The notes: a model not told the origin generated them from the sequence alone. A stretch of 64,000 bases of DNA from Salvator merianae (GCA_003586115.2 QVOM02000025.1:80315089-80379088); one strand, 5' to 3'; counted from the stretch's first letter, positions 1-11,849 are shown. Program-made: numbers and translations.

Positions 1-691
1 GCTGTGCAGCTGCAGGTGTTCTTGGAACAAACCATTTCAGTCTGGGCTCAGACTTGGTTTGGGGTCAGAATCAGCTTTGATTGCCCTGATGGATGACCTT
101 CTGAAGGAGAGAGACAAAGGGAGTGCAACTCTATTCATCCTTCTTGATCCCTCGGAGGCCATCAATATCATTGGCCATGGTATCTTCAGGATCGCCTCCA
201 AGAGATGGGAGTGGTGGGCAGCCTGTTACAGTGGTTCTCCCCCCACCTTCAGGGGTGATCCTATAAAGTAGCATTGGGTGACTATAATTCTGTGCCCTCT
301 GCCATGTATAGTTACATCTATATGAAACCACAGGGGGCTCAGTGCCATCAGTATGCCGATGACAGTCAGATCTATTTCTCCATAACATCTCAATAAGGAG
401 AGGCTGTAAATGTCCTGAAACAGTGTCTGAATGCAGTAATGGCCTGGATGAGGGCCAATAAACTGAAGGTGAACCTTGACAAGTCAGAGACTATGTGAGT
501 AGGAAGCGCTAAGGTTCAGGAGCTGGAGATTCTGCCTGTTCTTCATTGGGTAGTGCAACCCTCAGAAGGAACAGGTACATAGTCTGGGGGTGCTCTTGGA
601 GCCATCTTTTTCCATGGAGGCTCAGGTGACCTCTATGGCCAAGAGTGCCTATCATCAGCTTCAACTGATATACCAGCTATGTCCTTACCTG
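1..691 (+). mobile_element. L2-like LINE reverse transcriptase fragment (decayed)
   Basis: Non-LTR retrotransposon reverse transcriptase remnant. Near 90-180 the translation reads a DLLKERDKGSATLFILLD segment, which resembles the palm region before the first catalytic aspartate. At 349-381, in a different frame, it reads QYADDSQIYFS, the catalytic YADD box, followed by LNAVMAWMRANKLKVNLDKSETM at about 430-498. The frame change and the stop codons (near 394 and 496) show it is dead. It begins outside the window and is cut at 691/692 by a terminal-repeat element. The YADD context resembles the L2/Rex branch of LINEs; the exact family is inferred. Confidence 0.8.
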
Positions 692-1704
692 GGGTGCTTT
701 CACACTTTCCACCATGGAATGTTCGCAATTGAACATTCCCTGCAGTGGAACAGTCCCTGCAGTGTGCCAGCAATTCACACTGTGAGGGCTGGAACATCCC
801 AGCAACAGGCTTCCAGCACTTGCAGTGCGAATGCTGGCTGCCCCACCAAGACTGGAAACTCACTGAAGCCTACCTAATGCTCACCTGAAGCCTAACAGCT
901 GTGGTCAAGAAAATTGTAGTCTCCAAGATGACTTGTGCAATCAGGTGAGGATAAGGAAAGGTGTGTTCACACCAGTTCCTGGTTTGTAATGGCAACGGAG
1001 CAGGGACTGCGTGGCTGCACAGGCACCATCAGATGGATCGAAACCAGGTTCACACTTTGGGGTCTAGACCCTGGCAGCCCAGCGGCGTAGCTAAACGTTC
1101 CGCCACCCGGGGTGGCCCAAACGGCGGCAGCCGAGCAGGGTGCCCCGCCCTGCAGGACGCCCAGCCCTGCAGCTGCCTACTCCCGCTGCCGCCGTGATGA
1201 TCGCCGCCCGCACGCCAGCCGGTGCGGTGAGCGGGCGTGATGAGTGGGCATGGCGAGCGAGCAGCGAGCAAGCGGCGGGCGTGGCGAGCAAGCGGCGGAC
1301 GTGCCAGTGAAGCCGAGAAAAGGCAAACCAGCTGCCAGGCGGGTGGGAGGGCCCAACTCAAAGGCGGGCGCCGCCCCCAACAATGCGCTGCCCGGTGCGC
1401 AGCGCCCCCCGCGCCCCCCCTTGCTACGCCTCTTTGGCAGCCGTTCTGGACACAAGTCTGGACCCTGGCGGCCATTCTAGACATATGTCCAGACATAGCT
1501 CCTCTGGGTCTGGATATATGTCCAGACACAATTCCTCTGGGTCCGGACACAGCTACCAAACTAGTGCACTCCCACTTGCACTGCTTCCCCAGCTGCTCAG
1601 CTCACAAAGCGTTCCATGTGCAAATACTCCTTACCATACCTGATCCTTGCCAGTCCAAACCCTGCTAATTAGAACGTTCTACTGTCGTAAGTGCAAACAG
1701 GCCC
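692..1704. mobile_element. Group P5 nonautonomous element with nested hAT
   Basis: The left terminus at 692 (about GGGTGCTTTCACACTT) is a degraded match to the window-wide terminus. The right terminus AAGTGCAAACAGGCC(C) ends at 1703/1704. CTG lies directly before the left end and, if the right end is 1703, directly after it, so a CTG duplication is possible with a 1-base slip. The left 160 bp matches group P2 (compare 55433-55560), while the right two thirds matches the P5 copy at 38867-39404, so it looks mosaic. A GC-rich hAT element sits inside at 1080-1434. No coding capacity is recognised. Confidence 0.65.
1080..1434. mobile_element. Group H3 hAT-type MITE, GC-rich, nested
   Basis: The left end CAGCGGCGTAGC and the right end GCTACGCCTCTT are inverted repeats. 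The element is flanked by a perfect 8-bp duplication TGGCAGCC at 1072-1079 and 1435-1442, diagnostic of the hAT superfamily. Removing the element and one duplication restores the P5 sequence seen at 39140-39170. The interior is very GC- and CpG-rich and shares blocks with the copy at 49627-49957 in opposite orientation. It is nonautonomous; long open frames through it are a base-composition artefact. Confidence 0.9.
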
Positions 1705-2897
1705 TGTGATACTTTCAAATCTACATCTGGACCTGAGAGCCCTTTAAAAAGATTATTCTCCTCTATAAAGCAGGATGCATGTTTACCTGGTTGCCACTTA
1801 CCCTGGTTGTCCATAATGACCCAAAGCAACAAGACATCTGGGTTTTTCAGTGCCCTATGGAATGTTTAAATGGCTTTCTACTGCCCCTGTGGAAGTTTTG
1901 GATACCTCTCCACCACCCTTTGTGGGAAGGATGCTGGCTTCTTATGGTAGCCTTTGTCTCCATACATGGCATAGGAGCCATGGGTACCTCAGCAGATCAT
2001 TCACCCTACCATATTGCCGGACAGTTCTGTGTATCAATTCCAGCACACAGAGGTGCCTGAAGACACAGAAAATGAAGTGCTCCTTCAAAGAGGGCAATTT
2101 CACGCCCTCACCCCAGGGGCCTCAGACAGGCCTCATGCTTCTCAGCAGGCACACCATGGTGCTGAAAATACAGGTGCAACGCCCGAAGTCACACCTGTAG
2201 GCACCCAAATGTAGTTGGAATCACAGTTACAGCCACCATTAGAAGAATTCCCTAGTGTAGGCCAAGATTACTTCAAACCTGGAGGTGGGTCTGCCGTTTA
2301 TTATGTGCCTTCTGATTTCTGGGTAAAACATACTCTCCGTTTGAGGAAGCTGGATTTTTCTAGACTTGAAACTGAGTCAGGCTAGCATGAGTGGGGAATG
2401 TTATCTCTGTGAGTTTCCATTTCTGTGTTTCATCCTTTGGCCTACATCTCTTTATTACCATCTGTTTCTTTCTGGCTACAAGTGGTGGGCAAGCAACTGT
2501 AACTGCATGAGTATAAGGCTTGACATCTGCTATCCAAATCAGGCTATGGACACAATTCACCAAGAAAGTCTCTCCACTGTGCCAAAATCTAACATGAGGC
2601 AGGGGGTCCATGATGAGCTCTCCCAAAGTTTCCATTTTTTTTTTTTTTTCCTGTTTTAAAGCAACTCTGCGCTCCAAAATTTATGAGAGCAGTGAGAGTG
2701 GAAGAGGAGGAATTTAACCCTTTTCCTACACCCTTTCCCTAATCGATAGCTGCCTGCTAAATACAGCGAGTTGTATAAGCAGAAAGCAAAAGACCAGGCT
2801 AGTTCACAGGGAAAATTCCAAAATGCAGAGTCAGTCAATACCTGACTGATGAGCAACTAAAAAGTCACAAAGCAATGAGCAAGCTTTTAAGTCTCTA
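1705..2897. other. Unassigned stretch with short open segments and a T15 run
   Basis: Several short open segments lie between 1779 and 2214 (plus) and between 2360 and 2677 (minus), none matching a family I recognise. A run of 15 T at 2635-2649 could be an antisense poly(A) tail of a retroposed sequence lying at lower coordinates, but I see no matching direct repeat. It may be a decayed transposon interior or a processed pseudogene remnant. No function is assigned. Confidence 0.3.
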
Positions 2898-4716
2898 GGG
2901 CCCTTTCTGCACTCCTCCCCATTCCATGAAAGAGTGGGACACCCTGTCACAGAACAGCAACCCATCCCAGGCTGGGTCAGGTTGCTGCTGGAGCAGTAAA
3001 GGATTGTCCACATTTAGATGACTTGTTCCACTCTATTCCTAGCCCTCAGAAGCAGCACCAAGGCTCTGAAGGCTGGGAACTTTTGATCCCAGACTTCGGA
3101 GTTTCCAGCTAGGCCACTTTTGGGATGGACCCACTTCCAGCAGTCCACCAGCCCTAACAAGTATGTAGCATCTGCATTGTCTCCCATAGGCTCAGCAAGG
3201 CAAAGCAACAAGAATGGCCATGGGCAACACAGTTCAAACAATGTGATGGTCTACAGGTCTGTATCTCATGCCACGTAGCCTTGTTGTCCAAGAATGTTTG
3301 TCAGGATGCACACAGTGAAAGCTAAGGCATGCATCCACCATGTGGCAAACAACCTTATGCAGGAGGTCAGAGCATGTGGGATACCCTCCCACACAGCCCA
3401 GGAGTGGTATGTTGATGCCGGAGGAGCAGGGGTCATATTACATGAGGTGCAACAGACAAAATTTGTTGTTGAAATGAAGGTCTGTGACAGCACCTGGTCA
3501 CTCTTGACTAATCACAGTGTGGATCATGACTCAACAGATACAGCACTGGATGATGAAGGGACAGCATCCCCCTGCCCACCTTGACCAGTGGAAGAAATGC
3601 AGCATGAAGAGCACCACCTGGGAGTTGCAGAAGCATGTCCTGCAAGCATTTGAAAGAGAAATACTGAGCTGAGGAGCTCAACACACAAAGGTGTTCTTCG
3701 ACTCACATCAGCCCTATCAGAGGAGGCAACAGAGATGATGGAGCAAGAGGAGATCAGTAGGATGGAGATGACACCATAAAGGCTGGAGAGGCCACAGCAC
3801 ATGCACGGAATCACCCACCACCTTTCCAGTATGCCATTGGTCATGAGGAAACTGGTATCTCTAGTTTGGCCATGGGGTGTCCATCAGCAACCTCCACTCA
3901 CTGCCCCCCTTCTGGCCCACATCCCAGAGCATAGTAGCTCCCTTGGGAGACAGGGCTGGACCATAGCCAAGAACAGCAATCATCCTCATGTGACCCAGGA
4001 CCATCTCTAACTTGATCGAGAAAGAAAGTGTCACCAACCCTATGAACCTCTTCAAATGCCTCCACAAAGCAACAGAGCACTACTCCCCGTGAATCTCCCT
4101 ATGGGAAGCACAAACACATGTGCAGCAGTGGATACCCCAATGGACATTCCAGTGCAGCACACACACCCCTTGCATCTGCAGCCAGCCACCATGAACAGGC
4201 CTATCCACATTACTCAGTGGTGGCATTTGCGGCACAGTGGCAAGCACACAGGCCATGGGAGCCCTGACCCATGCATGAACAGAGCCAATGGCCATGAGCT
4301 AGGTCCCTGTGAGCAACCACACACATGTTGCTAACCCAGATGGGGCAGGATACAACATTCAGCAGGAATTATCAGAACCCCAAGATGATATGTCAGGACA
4401 ACTAAAGAGCTATGTTCCGCTGGAGGGAGACACCAGTGGCCACATGACAAAGGAGCAAGAGGCCATAGAGGTGTGTGTGAGTGCAATACATGGGATAATG
4501 TGAGACACCAGGACCATGGACCTTGGAGAACTTTCCAGGAACTCATGTGATGTTCATGTACAGGAGCCCAGTGACACACGTGAGGCACTATTGCCTGAGC
4601 TAGTGTGTATGGGAAGTCTCCAATCACCTGTGTCATGCATTATTGGTGGAGATTGTGACTTCCCACTTCAGTTGAACCCTGGACACCATTCTAGGCTGTA
4701 AAGTGCAAACAGGCCC
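2898..4716. mobile_element. Possible long P-type element with decayed coding traces
   Basis: The left terminus GGGCCCTTTCTGCACT starts at 2898 and the right terminus AAGTGCAAACAGGCCC ends at 4716, facing inward. 2898-3240 matches the P3-type copy at 50749-51000 (for example GGACCCACTTCCAGCAGT near 3126). From 3294 to about 4500 the plus strand has a chain of open segments interrupted by stops. One (about residues 15-45 of the frame starting at 3294) reads HVANNLMQEVRACGIPSHTAQEW, faintly reminiscent of a Myb/SANT-type helix. Flanks are not identical, so the two ends may belong to different insertions. Confidence 0.35.
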
Positions 4717-5374
4717 CAAGTGCTCGCCATCCTATAACTACACTCTTAAATCTTTTTATCTCAAGTATTGCAGCAGACACTGCAGCAGTGGGGCCGTGCA
4801 GACAAGCCTGTCCACTGAGCATCCAAGAGCTCACTGACAGACCAGTGCAAACAGGACTTTGGTTTCAGACAGTGCACCTTGGATCCCTTCATGGAGCAAT
4901 GGCCTAAATCACCCCATCCAACTCTGGGATTCAATTATTCAATTATCTGTATGAACTGTGCATCTTTCCAGCAGTCAGGGAACACTTGCTTATATGGCAG
5001 AACTTGTGATCTGCACAGTGCAATAGTTCTACAAACATACATGAATGCAAACAGGCCCAATTTAGCTAACTGAGGCTGCAACTGCCTCCAGCTCCAATGG
5101 CCAAAAGGATGAGCCATTCTGAAGCCACCCCTTTTAGTTGATTCAGCATAGGGTTGACTTCTGGTGGTGATGTAGCTAGGGCAGACAGGAAATGGTAGAA
5201 ACTGTAATTCAGAAACATCTGGCTGGCCACAATTGAGCACCTTGGTTTAAGCCACGGGTGTAATAATCCCAGTAATGTTTTTCCGGAGGTGTCAGAGATC
5301 ACCGACTCACCCACCAATCATCATGTACACAGCAGCCAAAAGGAAAAACATCAAGTGAAGAAGTTACCTGCCTG
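4717..5374. repeat. Stacked truncated right ends of P-type elements
   Basis: Two further outward right termini occur: AGTGCAAACAGGAC at 4844-4857 and ATGCAAACAGGCCC at about 5043-5056. No matching left ends are visible between them, so they look like 5'-truncated or overlapping insertions. 5057-5374 has no assignable content. Confidence 0.4.
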
Positions 5375-5567
5375 CAGTGGCAGCTCGGAGCTTTAAGGCC
5401 AGGTGATTGCAGGTATCAGCTGGACACTCACTGGCCGTGAAAACATGCGCCACCTCCTGGGCTGGTCGTGCACTGCAGCGCTGAGGAAAAGTACATGCCC
5501 TTGAGGCCAGTGGTCACCCAAGCCAGTGCCTACAGTCGCCCAGCCTTAAAGCTATGAGCTGCCACTG
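5375..5567. mobile_element. Group H1 palindromic hAT MITE
   Basis: Ends CAGTGGCAG and CTGCCACTG with TTTAAG/CTTAAA just inside, matching the five other H1 copies. The flanking octamers CCTGCCTG (5367-5374) and CCTCCCTG (5568-5575) agree at 7 of 8 positions, as expected for an aged hAT target-site duplication. Confidence 0.8.
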
Positions 5568-7540
5568 CCTCCCTGTGTGAACTAGCCTGGAGAGAAAAGG
5601 ATGCCCAGAAATGCATGCACTCTGATTTCTGCAGCCAAACAAACTGCTTTTTGAAAGCCCAAAGAACTTTGGCAAAACATGAAGAGGTGGCTATGAATAT
5701 AAACAGATGGTAAAAGAACTGGGCAAACTCTGCAAGTTCTCTTAAATGAAACGGGGGGGGCAGGTTTGCCTGCCTTTTGAAATGTCATCCTTTAATAGCC
5801 AGGATCCTGATAAGATGAAACGTGCATTAATCTTTCTGCCAGGTTCTTCTCCTTCTTTTCATATGACAAAACTAAATGCCACAGATGGATACATTCGGAA
5901 CCTGCTGCTGAATTCTTCAGACGAGTTGGTTCTCCACTTTTTTTTTTTTAATAAATAGAAATAGCAACCAGAATCCAAAGAAATGTGCAATTAATATTAC
6001 ATTCTCAGAAGTACCCTCTTTTGAAAGGTCATCTGTCCACCGTCTTGCCCCAAAACTTCATGGCTAACTGCTGTTGAAATTAAAGAGAGTTCTCCCAAAT
6101 CCCATTATTTACTCTGGTAAGAAGTTGCACATTCCCATATTTGGCAAAAAAAAAAAAAAAAAAAAAAAGGTTAATTTCTTGAGTAAATATTGTAACAAAT
6201 TAATACAATAGCCCAAGGAACATAATCTAAAGTGAGAGCATTAGATGTTGGCCATGAATTTAGGAGTGTAAACGCAGTGGCCTATAGCCAATGACTGCAA
6301 ATGTTTGCAGACATTGACATAGCATAGCAGGCAACCTTAAGCAGCCGATGATGATGGAACATGGTTTAGGAAGCAATCATGTCTTTAAAATTCCATCTGG
6401 AGAAGTATTTGGCACTTGTATGCCCTTGCATAATTTTTTAACAGACAAAATCAATCAACAACTAATATAAAAATTAGCTTCCTTTTTGTGGCCCTCTATA
6501 AGCAGCAGTTTTTGTTTTGGCTTTTTTTGCAAAAATATGATTCAAGGTGTATAATAAGGAATTGGCTTGGTGATTGCCTTTTATTGATGATTTTTGCCAA
6601 GTATTTTTGCAATTAAAGCCATTGGTCCTAAAGTGCTTCATACATTGCAGGGCTAGATGTGTGTTTAACATAGCTAATCAGAAATACCATAACAATACAC
6701 TGAAATGGTCATTTGATAACATTGATTTCTTTGGAATCAAAGTAGGAGAGGTTCAAGATGGCCTTGTTAGCCGAGACACTCTCTTAAGTCAATGATAGTA
6801 CTTCATCACTGGCTGTGATCCAATGTCTAGCATAGGCTTACAGTCTGTCTTTTAAGATTTATTTTGTATTTTTATGCTGTAGCACATTCCAAGATGTGCT
6901 TATTTCCTTGACATTTATCGGTTGCCCTTCCTGAGAAGAATCTTAGCCATAATACGCAGTGAAAATAAAATCAGAGCAATGCAGTGAATTTGGGAGGCCA
7001 CGTTCCACAGCACAGAAAGCACTACCTTTCATTGCCTACCTATTAGCCCTTCATACAATCAAATTATTGGGATAATATCAAGCATTATGCTGGGATTAAC
7101 TGATTTAGAACAGCTTCATTCCTGCTTCTCTCTATCTCAGGGTGCAATCAGATAGGGCTTTTTAAACTCGTCCCTTTAAGAAAAAGCATCCCATCCCCAA
7201 ATGCCTTACAAACAAATATGTGACTGAGAACCTACTTAATTTTGCCACTCTGCAGCCTGCATTTGCCTCCAAATCAGGCAACACCTCCCCTGACTACAGG
7301 TGCCATCCACTGATTAGCCACTGGACCTCTCAAGATGGGAAATAACCACTTTTTGCTTACATAGTTCCTCACCCAACCCAGCTTAAAGAAAGACATGCCT
7401 TCAGTGTTATGAAATCCTGAATGATGAAGAGGTGATCTTTTCAAGGCTTTGAAATGGAGTAAGGCAAATGCTGGCAAAAAAAAAAATGTCATTTCAGACT
7501 CAAATTCACCCATAGGCTACCTCTTTAAGCTTATCTGATC
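5568..7540. other. Low-repeat AT-rich noncoding DNA
   Basis: No gene or transposon is recognised. It contains a G8 run near 5753, a T run near 5940-5950 and an A23 run at 6146-6168. The stretch 5990-7130 has the even, repeat-free composition of a candidate conserved noncoding block. Confidence 0.4.
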
Positions 7541-7715
7541 ACTCCCTCAGATAAACAATTATATGATTTTTGTATGTTTATATTTTGATTACAACTTATA
7601 CAAATTTTTATAATGTTGAAAATTACCTTGAGGAATTTTTGGATAAAGGTGGTATAAAAAATAAACTGAATGAATAAATGAACAAACAAACAAATGAATG
7701 AATGAGTTTCTTTAA
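7541..7715 (+). mobile_element. LINE 3' end fragment, L2-like
   Basis: The sequence around 7631-7665 (CCTTGAGGAATTTTTGGATA followed by a 'GGTGGTATAAAAAATAAA' type end) resembles the common squamate L2-like 3' untranslated end. It is followed by an impure (AATG/AAAC)n tail at 7670-7708. Only the terminal part remains. Confidence 0.5.
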
Positions 7716-8366
7716 TCAAGTGGTCATTTTATAAGATACCATTACACTGTTGCTGTGATTTATTGGTCTCTAGTGCTTGAATTTCTCTAGCAGCCTAGTA
7801 ATCTGAAGTTTAGTAATATTTTAATAATGCTTTATAGTTTTGTTCTGTATTTTTATTGTTTTTAATTTGTTTCTTTAATTGAACATCAATTTAATACTTA
7901 GGTTTAATTCTTAATTGTTAGTATTTGTCTCATAGATTTTGTGTTTTGCCATTTGGTGTTGTAAAGTTTTAATGTCTTAAAAATCGTTTATTTTTTGCAT
8001 TATGAGTTGACTGTGTTTTTTGTCGCTGCATATCTTCTTCAGAATCTATATAAATATGGTATATTAAATAAAAGATTCTTATAAAAACAGTGAATAATTA
8101 ACTGAAAAGCTAGAAAGAAAAACTGCATAGTCAGTATTTGAAAGGAAAGATAGACAAGGAAAACAATTGAAAAATGGCTGCAGAATGACTTCTTTTAAAA
8201 AAAGGAAATCTATTATGTATAGCCCATGAACAGGCCCTACAAACATTGTGAGAGTAAAAACAGAAAAGATCACAAGGACAAGATCCCCACAGGAAGCAGT
8301 GGCTCCCTCCTTTCGCATTAACAGGATAGCACTACAGTTGTAATCCTACTCTAAGTGTAGAGGCTC
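7716..8366. other. AT-rich noncoding DNA, nothing recognised
   Basis: T/A-rich sequence without open frames of note or recognisable repeats. Confidence 0.4.
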
Positions 8367-8560
8367 TGTCTGAATGGTTGTAGTCACACCTCATATTTAA
8401 TAGGAAGAGAGGCCATCTTTAATTCTCGCAGACCAGATGCCAAAGTATGTTTCCGATTTTTCCAAGGATTTCCTGGTTGGAATGGACTATCCTGTAGTCA
8501 GATAATCTCAGCACCAAGTCCGTTTCAGCCAGAAATGGACCCAGAAAAAGGGCTGCTTTC
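8367..8560. repeat. Group F dispersed repeat
   Basis: Shares an ordered series of blocks with 36266-36405 plus 37071-37105: GTCACACCTCAT, then TTTTTCCAAGGATTTCCTG, then GGACTATCCT, GATAATC, and CAGCCAGAAATGGACCCA. No terminal repeats or duplications are found. Confidence 0.55.
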
Positions 8561-9985
8561 CGGCCGCCAACACCCCAATACTGCTGCTGCCGCTACCCCA
8601 ATGCTGACACTGCCAACACCCTGATACCACTGCTGCCATTCCAGTACCCCCCAACTGAGGATGTGTCATAGGGGAGTATTTCAAATATGTGACCTTCGAA
8701 AATATTTGGAGCAAAATTATCTATTTTTGGACCGCAGCTCCCATAGTCTTGCTTTCTCTGTTACGGAGTCAAAAATGTTATTATGGTCTTAGCTAAAATC
8801 CGTATAGCAAATGTTTTCTTCTGCCACCTATAGTGCTGCTCCAGTGAAAGCTGCAATGTGAATGTCCGTGTTTGCATGAAGTTGCTTTAATGAAGCCACA
8901 TGCAATGCTCATTAGAATCACGCGCTGTACAGATATTTTGGCACTCATTCTCAGAGACGCCTGACCTTTCCGAATATTATGCTTCTGGAATAAAAAAACA
9001 TAATAATATGAAGGGGGGAAAAAACCCTCCCCCAAGAAATTCCACTGTTTGAAATTCCACTTAATTGGAACTCCATCTACCCAACAACTCACAACCCACA
9101 GACATTTTATTTCCCCCTTTCTTTGCAATTTGTCAATTGCAAAACTGTGTTGACAGTAAATTCTCCATCAATTGCTAATGGCTTTAATTCCGTGGATGGG
9201 CTTAATTTTCCACTGGTGTGCCACAAACAAACCCATTGAACTTGTCGCCTCCTTGTTAAGGCTGATCTGTAAAGTTTGATCAAGGCTGATGCTGAACTCT
9301 GAGACGAGCCATTTGTACATGAGCTCCTTACACTTTGACCCTGGCAGAAGCATAATTGTTTGCAGGAATGTGGAATAGAGGAGGTAAACAAATTACGCAT
9401 GTAAAGCACAAAGACAATGGCTTGTAATTTACGTGCCACGCTCTGCTTGGCTTTATTGTCTCTTGGCTAGCCATTCAGCTAAGCTGATGAGACCAAATAG
9501 GAAAATTTAAGGATGGGCCTGATGCAGATTTCAAGTCATAGAGATGCTATTGTTTAACAGCCTGTAGGCTAGGTGCTTTGTGATGAGAATTAGGAAGGTT
9601 GTGCTCACACTGGCCTACTGTGGCAACACATTGCCATAATTGGGGTAACTGATCTGTACAAGCAAAGTGAGCAACACCCTACCACACCCAGTAGTGCAAA
9701 ACCTGGGTCCATTCTTCTTTTCTCCCTTTTGTGCATATTTCAGTTTGAAGAAGGCTAAGGTGTGAATAAATCATTATATCCATCAGATCGACCTTTGTGT
9801 GGGTGTGCATTGACCAGCACATGATGTCAGAGGAAATTGCCTCCAAAAGCAAAATATATGAATGTCAAAGCATTTTTCCATGCCTCTTTTGCAATTGTTG
9901 CACAATAAGGCACTAATGTGAGCAAATCCCAGATGACTCATACAGCAGAAGGAAGTGTCTAAGATCTAAGAACAAGAGCAACACA
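8561..9985. other. Noncoding; candidate conserved element at 8790-9480
   Basis: 8561-8640 is an imperfect GCTGCTGCC/ACCCC-rich patch. From about 8790 to 9480 there is no repeat, and the composition (short homopolymers, TAATTG- and CAATTA-type motifs, no CpG decay pattern) resembles vertebrate conserved noncoding elements. No reading frame looks coding. 9481-9985 is unremarkable. Confidence 0.35.
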
Positions 9986-10240
9986 TACAGTGCCATGAAA
10001 AAAGGATTTTGCCCCCTTCCTGATTTCTTCTTTATTTGCATATCTGTCACAATTGTTTCAGATAACCTGATCAATACAAAATGCAGTTTTCAGTCATCAT
10101 TTCATTTATAGAAGGAAAAAGGTTATCCAACACCCGTATCACCAGTGTGGAAAAGTGATTATCCCCTTAACTACTCAGTCAACCAGTGAACCAAATTTCA
10201 TTGGTAATTGGGTTAAATTAGACTAGAGACATCTAAGTTT
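9986..10240 (+). mobile_element. Tc1/mariner-like element, 5' end remnant
   Basis: A TA at 9986-9987 is followed by CAGTGCCATGAAAAAAGG and then TTTTGCCCCCTTCCTGATTT, the start of a widespread Tc1-like nonautonomous element of fish and reptiles as I recall it. The order of downstream blocks (TTTGCATATCTGTCAC, AAAATGCAGTTTTCAG, GTGGAAAAGTGATTATCCCC) fits. The right part is missing; a LINE follows directly. Confidence 0.6.
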
Positions 10241-10244
10241 GATT

Positions 10245-11392
10245 ACTGGATCAGTAATTGGCTAAAGGGCAATTCTCAGAGTGGAGGGAAGTAAAAAGTG
10301 GGGGTCTGCAAGATTCAGTATGGGGATCTGTGCTTTTTAATGTATTCATAATGAGCTAGAAGTAGGGGTAAGCGATGAGTTAGCAAAGTTTGCTGGTGAT
10401 ATTAAATTGTTCAGGGTAGTAAAAACTGAAAGAGATTGTGAAGAGCTCCAGGGGGAATCTCTTGACATTGGGTGAGTGGGCAACCAAGCAGCAAATGTGT
10501 TCCAGTTGTAGAAAGTGCTAAGTAATGCATATTGTGGCAAAAAATCCCAAATTAGAGCTTTCTGTGACAGACCAGGAAAGGGATCTTGGGCTTCTGGTGG
10601 ACAGCTCAATGACGGTGTCGATTCACTATACAGCAGCAGTGAAAAAAGTAGATTTAATGCTAGGGGTAATTGGGAAAGGAACAGAAAATAAGTCATCAAA
10701 TGACATTGCACTTATTTACAAATTTATGGTGAAGCTACATATGGAATACTGTGTGCAGTTCTGGTCAGCACACCTCAGAAAGGAAATTGTGAAACTGGAA
10801 AAAAAAAATCAAGAAAGGGCAACCAGAATGGTCAAGGGGCTGGAACACCTTCCTCACAAAATCAGGCTGCAATGTCTTGACCTCTTCAGCCTTGAAAGAC
10901 AGCATGTAAGAGGGGACCTGATCGAAGTATGTAAGATCATGCATGGTATGGAAAAGGTCGATAGAGAAAAATTCTTTTCTCTATGGCATAACACTAGAAC
11001 CAGGGGGCACCCTATGAAGCTAATGGGCAGGAGACTTAGTATTTTTTTCATCCAGAGAGTCATCAGTCTATGGAATTTGCTACCAGAAGAAGTGGTGGCA
11101 GAAAGCAGCCTGGATAGCTTTAAGAAAGGATTAAGCAGATTCATGGAGGACAGATGTATTAATGGCTACTAGAATGGAGGTATAAGTACCGCCTCCAGGT
11201 TAGAGAGCAGGCAGGATGCCTCTAAAGGTCTTTTGCGGGAAGTCAAGAGCAGGTAAAGGTTTTGCCTCTGTTTTCTGTTTGAGAATGCCCAGAAGGAATT
11301 GGTGAGCTACTGTGTGGGATAGAATGGTGGACTAGATGGACTGTGGCCTGATCCAGCAGGGCTCCTCTTAAGTTCTTCTGTTTTTATATTCT
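10245..11392 (+). mobile_element. CR1/L2-clade LINE 3' portion with RT C-terminus and 3' UTR
   Basis: A 5'-truncated non-LTR element. Near 10385 the frame reads KFAGDIKLF, a mutated FADDTKLF catalytic box. A 215-codon open segment at 10525-11172 covers the RT C-terminus, including YCVQFWSAHLRKEIVKLEK, RATRMVKGLEHLP, DLFSLERQ, RGDLIEVCKIMHG and LWNLLPEEVV. The 3' UTR ends near 11325-11385 with GGACTAGATGGACTGTGGCC and GATCCAGCAGGGCTC then TTCTTCTG, an end common in squamate LINEs. The catalytic Asp is lost and upstream stops occur, so it is inactive. The clade is clear; L2, L3 or CR1 subfamily is uncertain. The copy at 25500-28440 is a relative. Confidence 0.85.
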
Positions 11393-11645
11393 CTATTTAA
11401 CTGGTAGAAAGCATCACTCTTCCACATAACGAAACATCACCAAGTATGTTCAATAAAAAAAAAATCACTTCTGTCTAACACAGTAGCCTACCAATTGTTT
11501 TCCTCTATCCTCCTTTTCCACCCCATGCATGATTTTATATACTTCAATTGGGTCACTTCTTTAATGTCATCTTGAAGAGCTTCATCTCTATTTGAACAAT
11601 CCTTTATCATAAGCTGCATTGTTTCCATAAGATGTTAGCATCTTG

Positions 11646-11849
11646 CAGTGGCGGCCGCCAACTTTAAGCCTGGGTGTTCACGCCCCACGGAAAGCATGTC
11701 ATGGCTGTTCGTGGGCCCTCCAAGTCTCCATACTGTTGCAGCAGGTTGACCTGCTGTGGCAGTATGGAGGCCCGGAGGCCCAGCAAACAGCCATGGCATA
11801 CTTTGCGCAGGGTGCGAACACCCAGGCTTAAAGCCGGCAGCCACCGCTG
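11646..11849. mobile_element. Group H1 palindromic hAT MITE with perfect 8-bp duplication
   Basis: Termini CAGTGGCGGC and CCACCGCTG enclose a near-palindrome of 204 bp with arms meeting at a GACCTGCTG core. GCATCTTG flanks it exactly on both sides (11638-11645, 11850-11857). The TTTAAG-GGGTGTTCG subterminal block is common to all H1 copies. It has no coding capacity. Confidence 0.92.

Noticed and set aside
1050..1559. Minus-strand 169-codon open frame
   Set aside because: It lies across the CpG-rich H3 MITE and P5 flanks. High GC removes stop codons; no motif is present.
1779..2214. Endogenous viral gene remnant
   Set aside because: Considered because of short adjacent open segments, but no diagnostic viral motif could be supported by eye.
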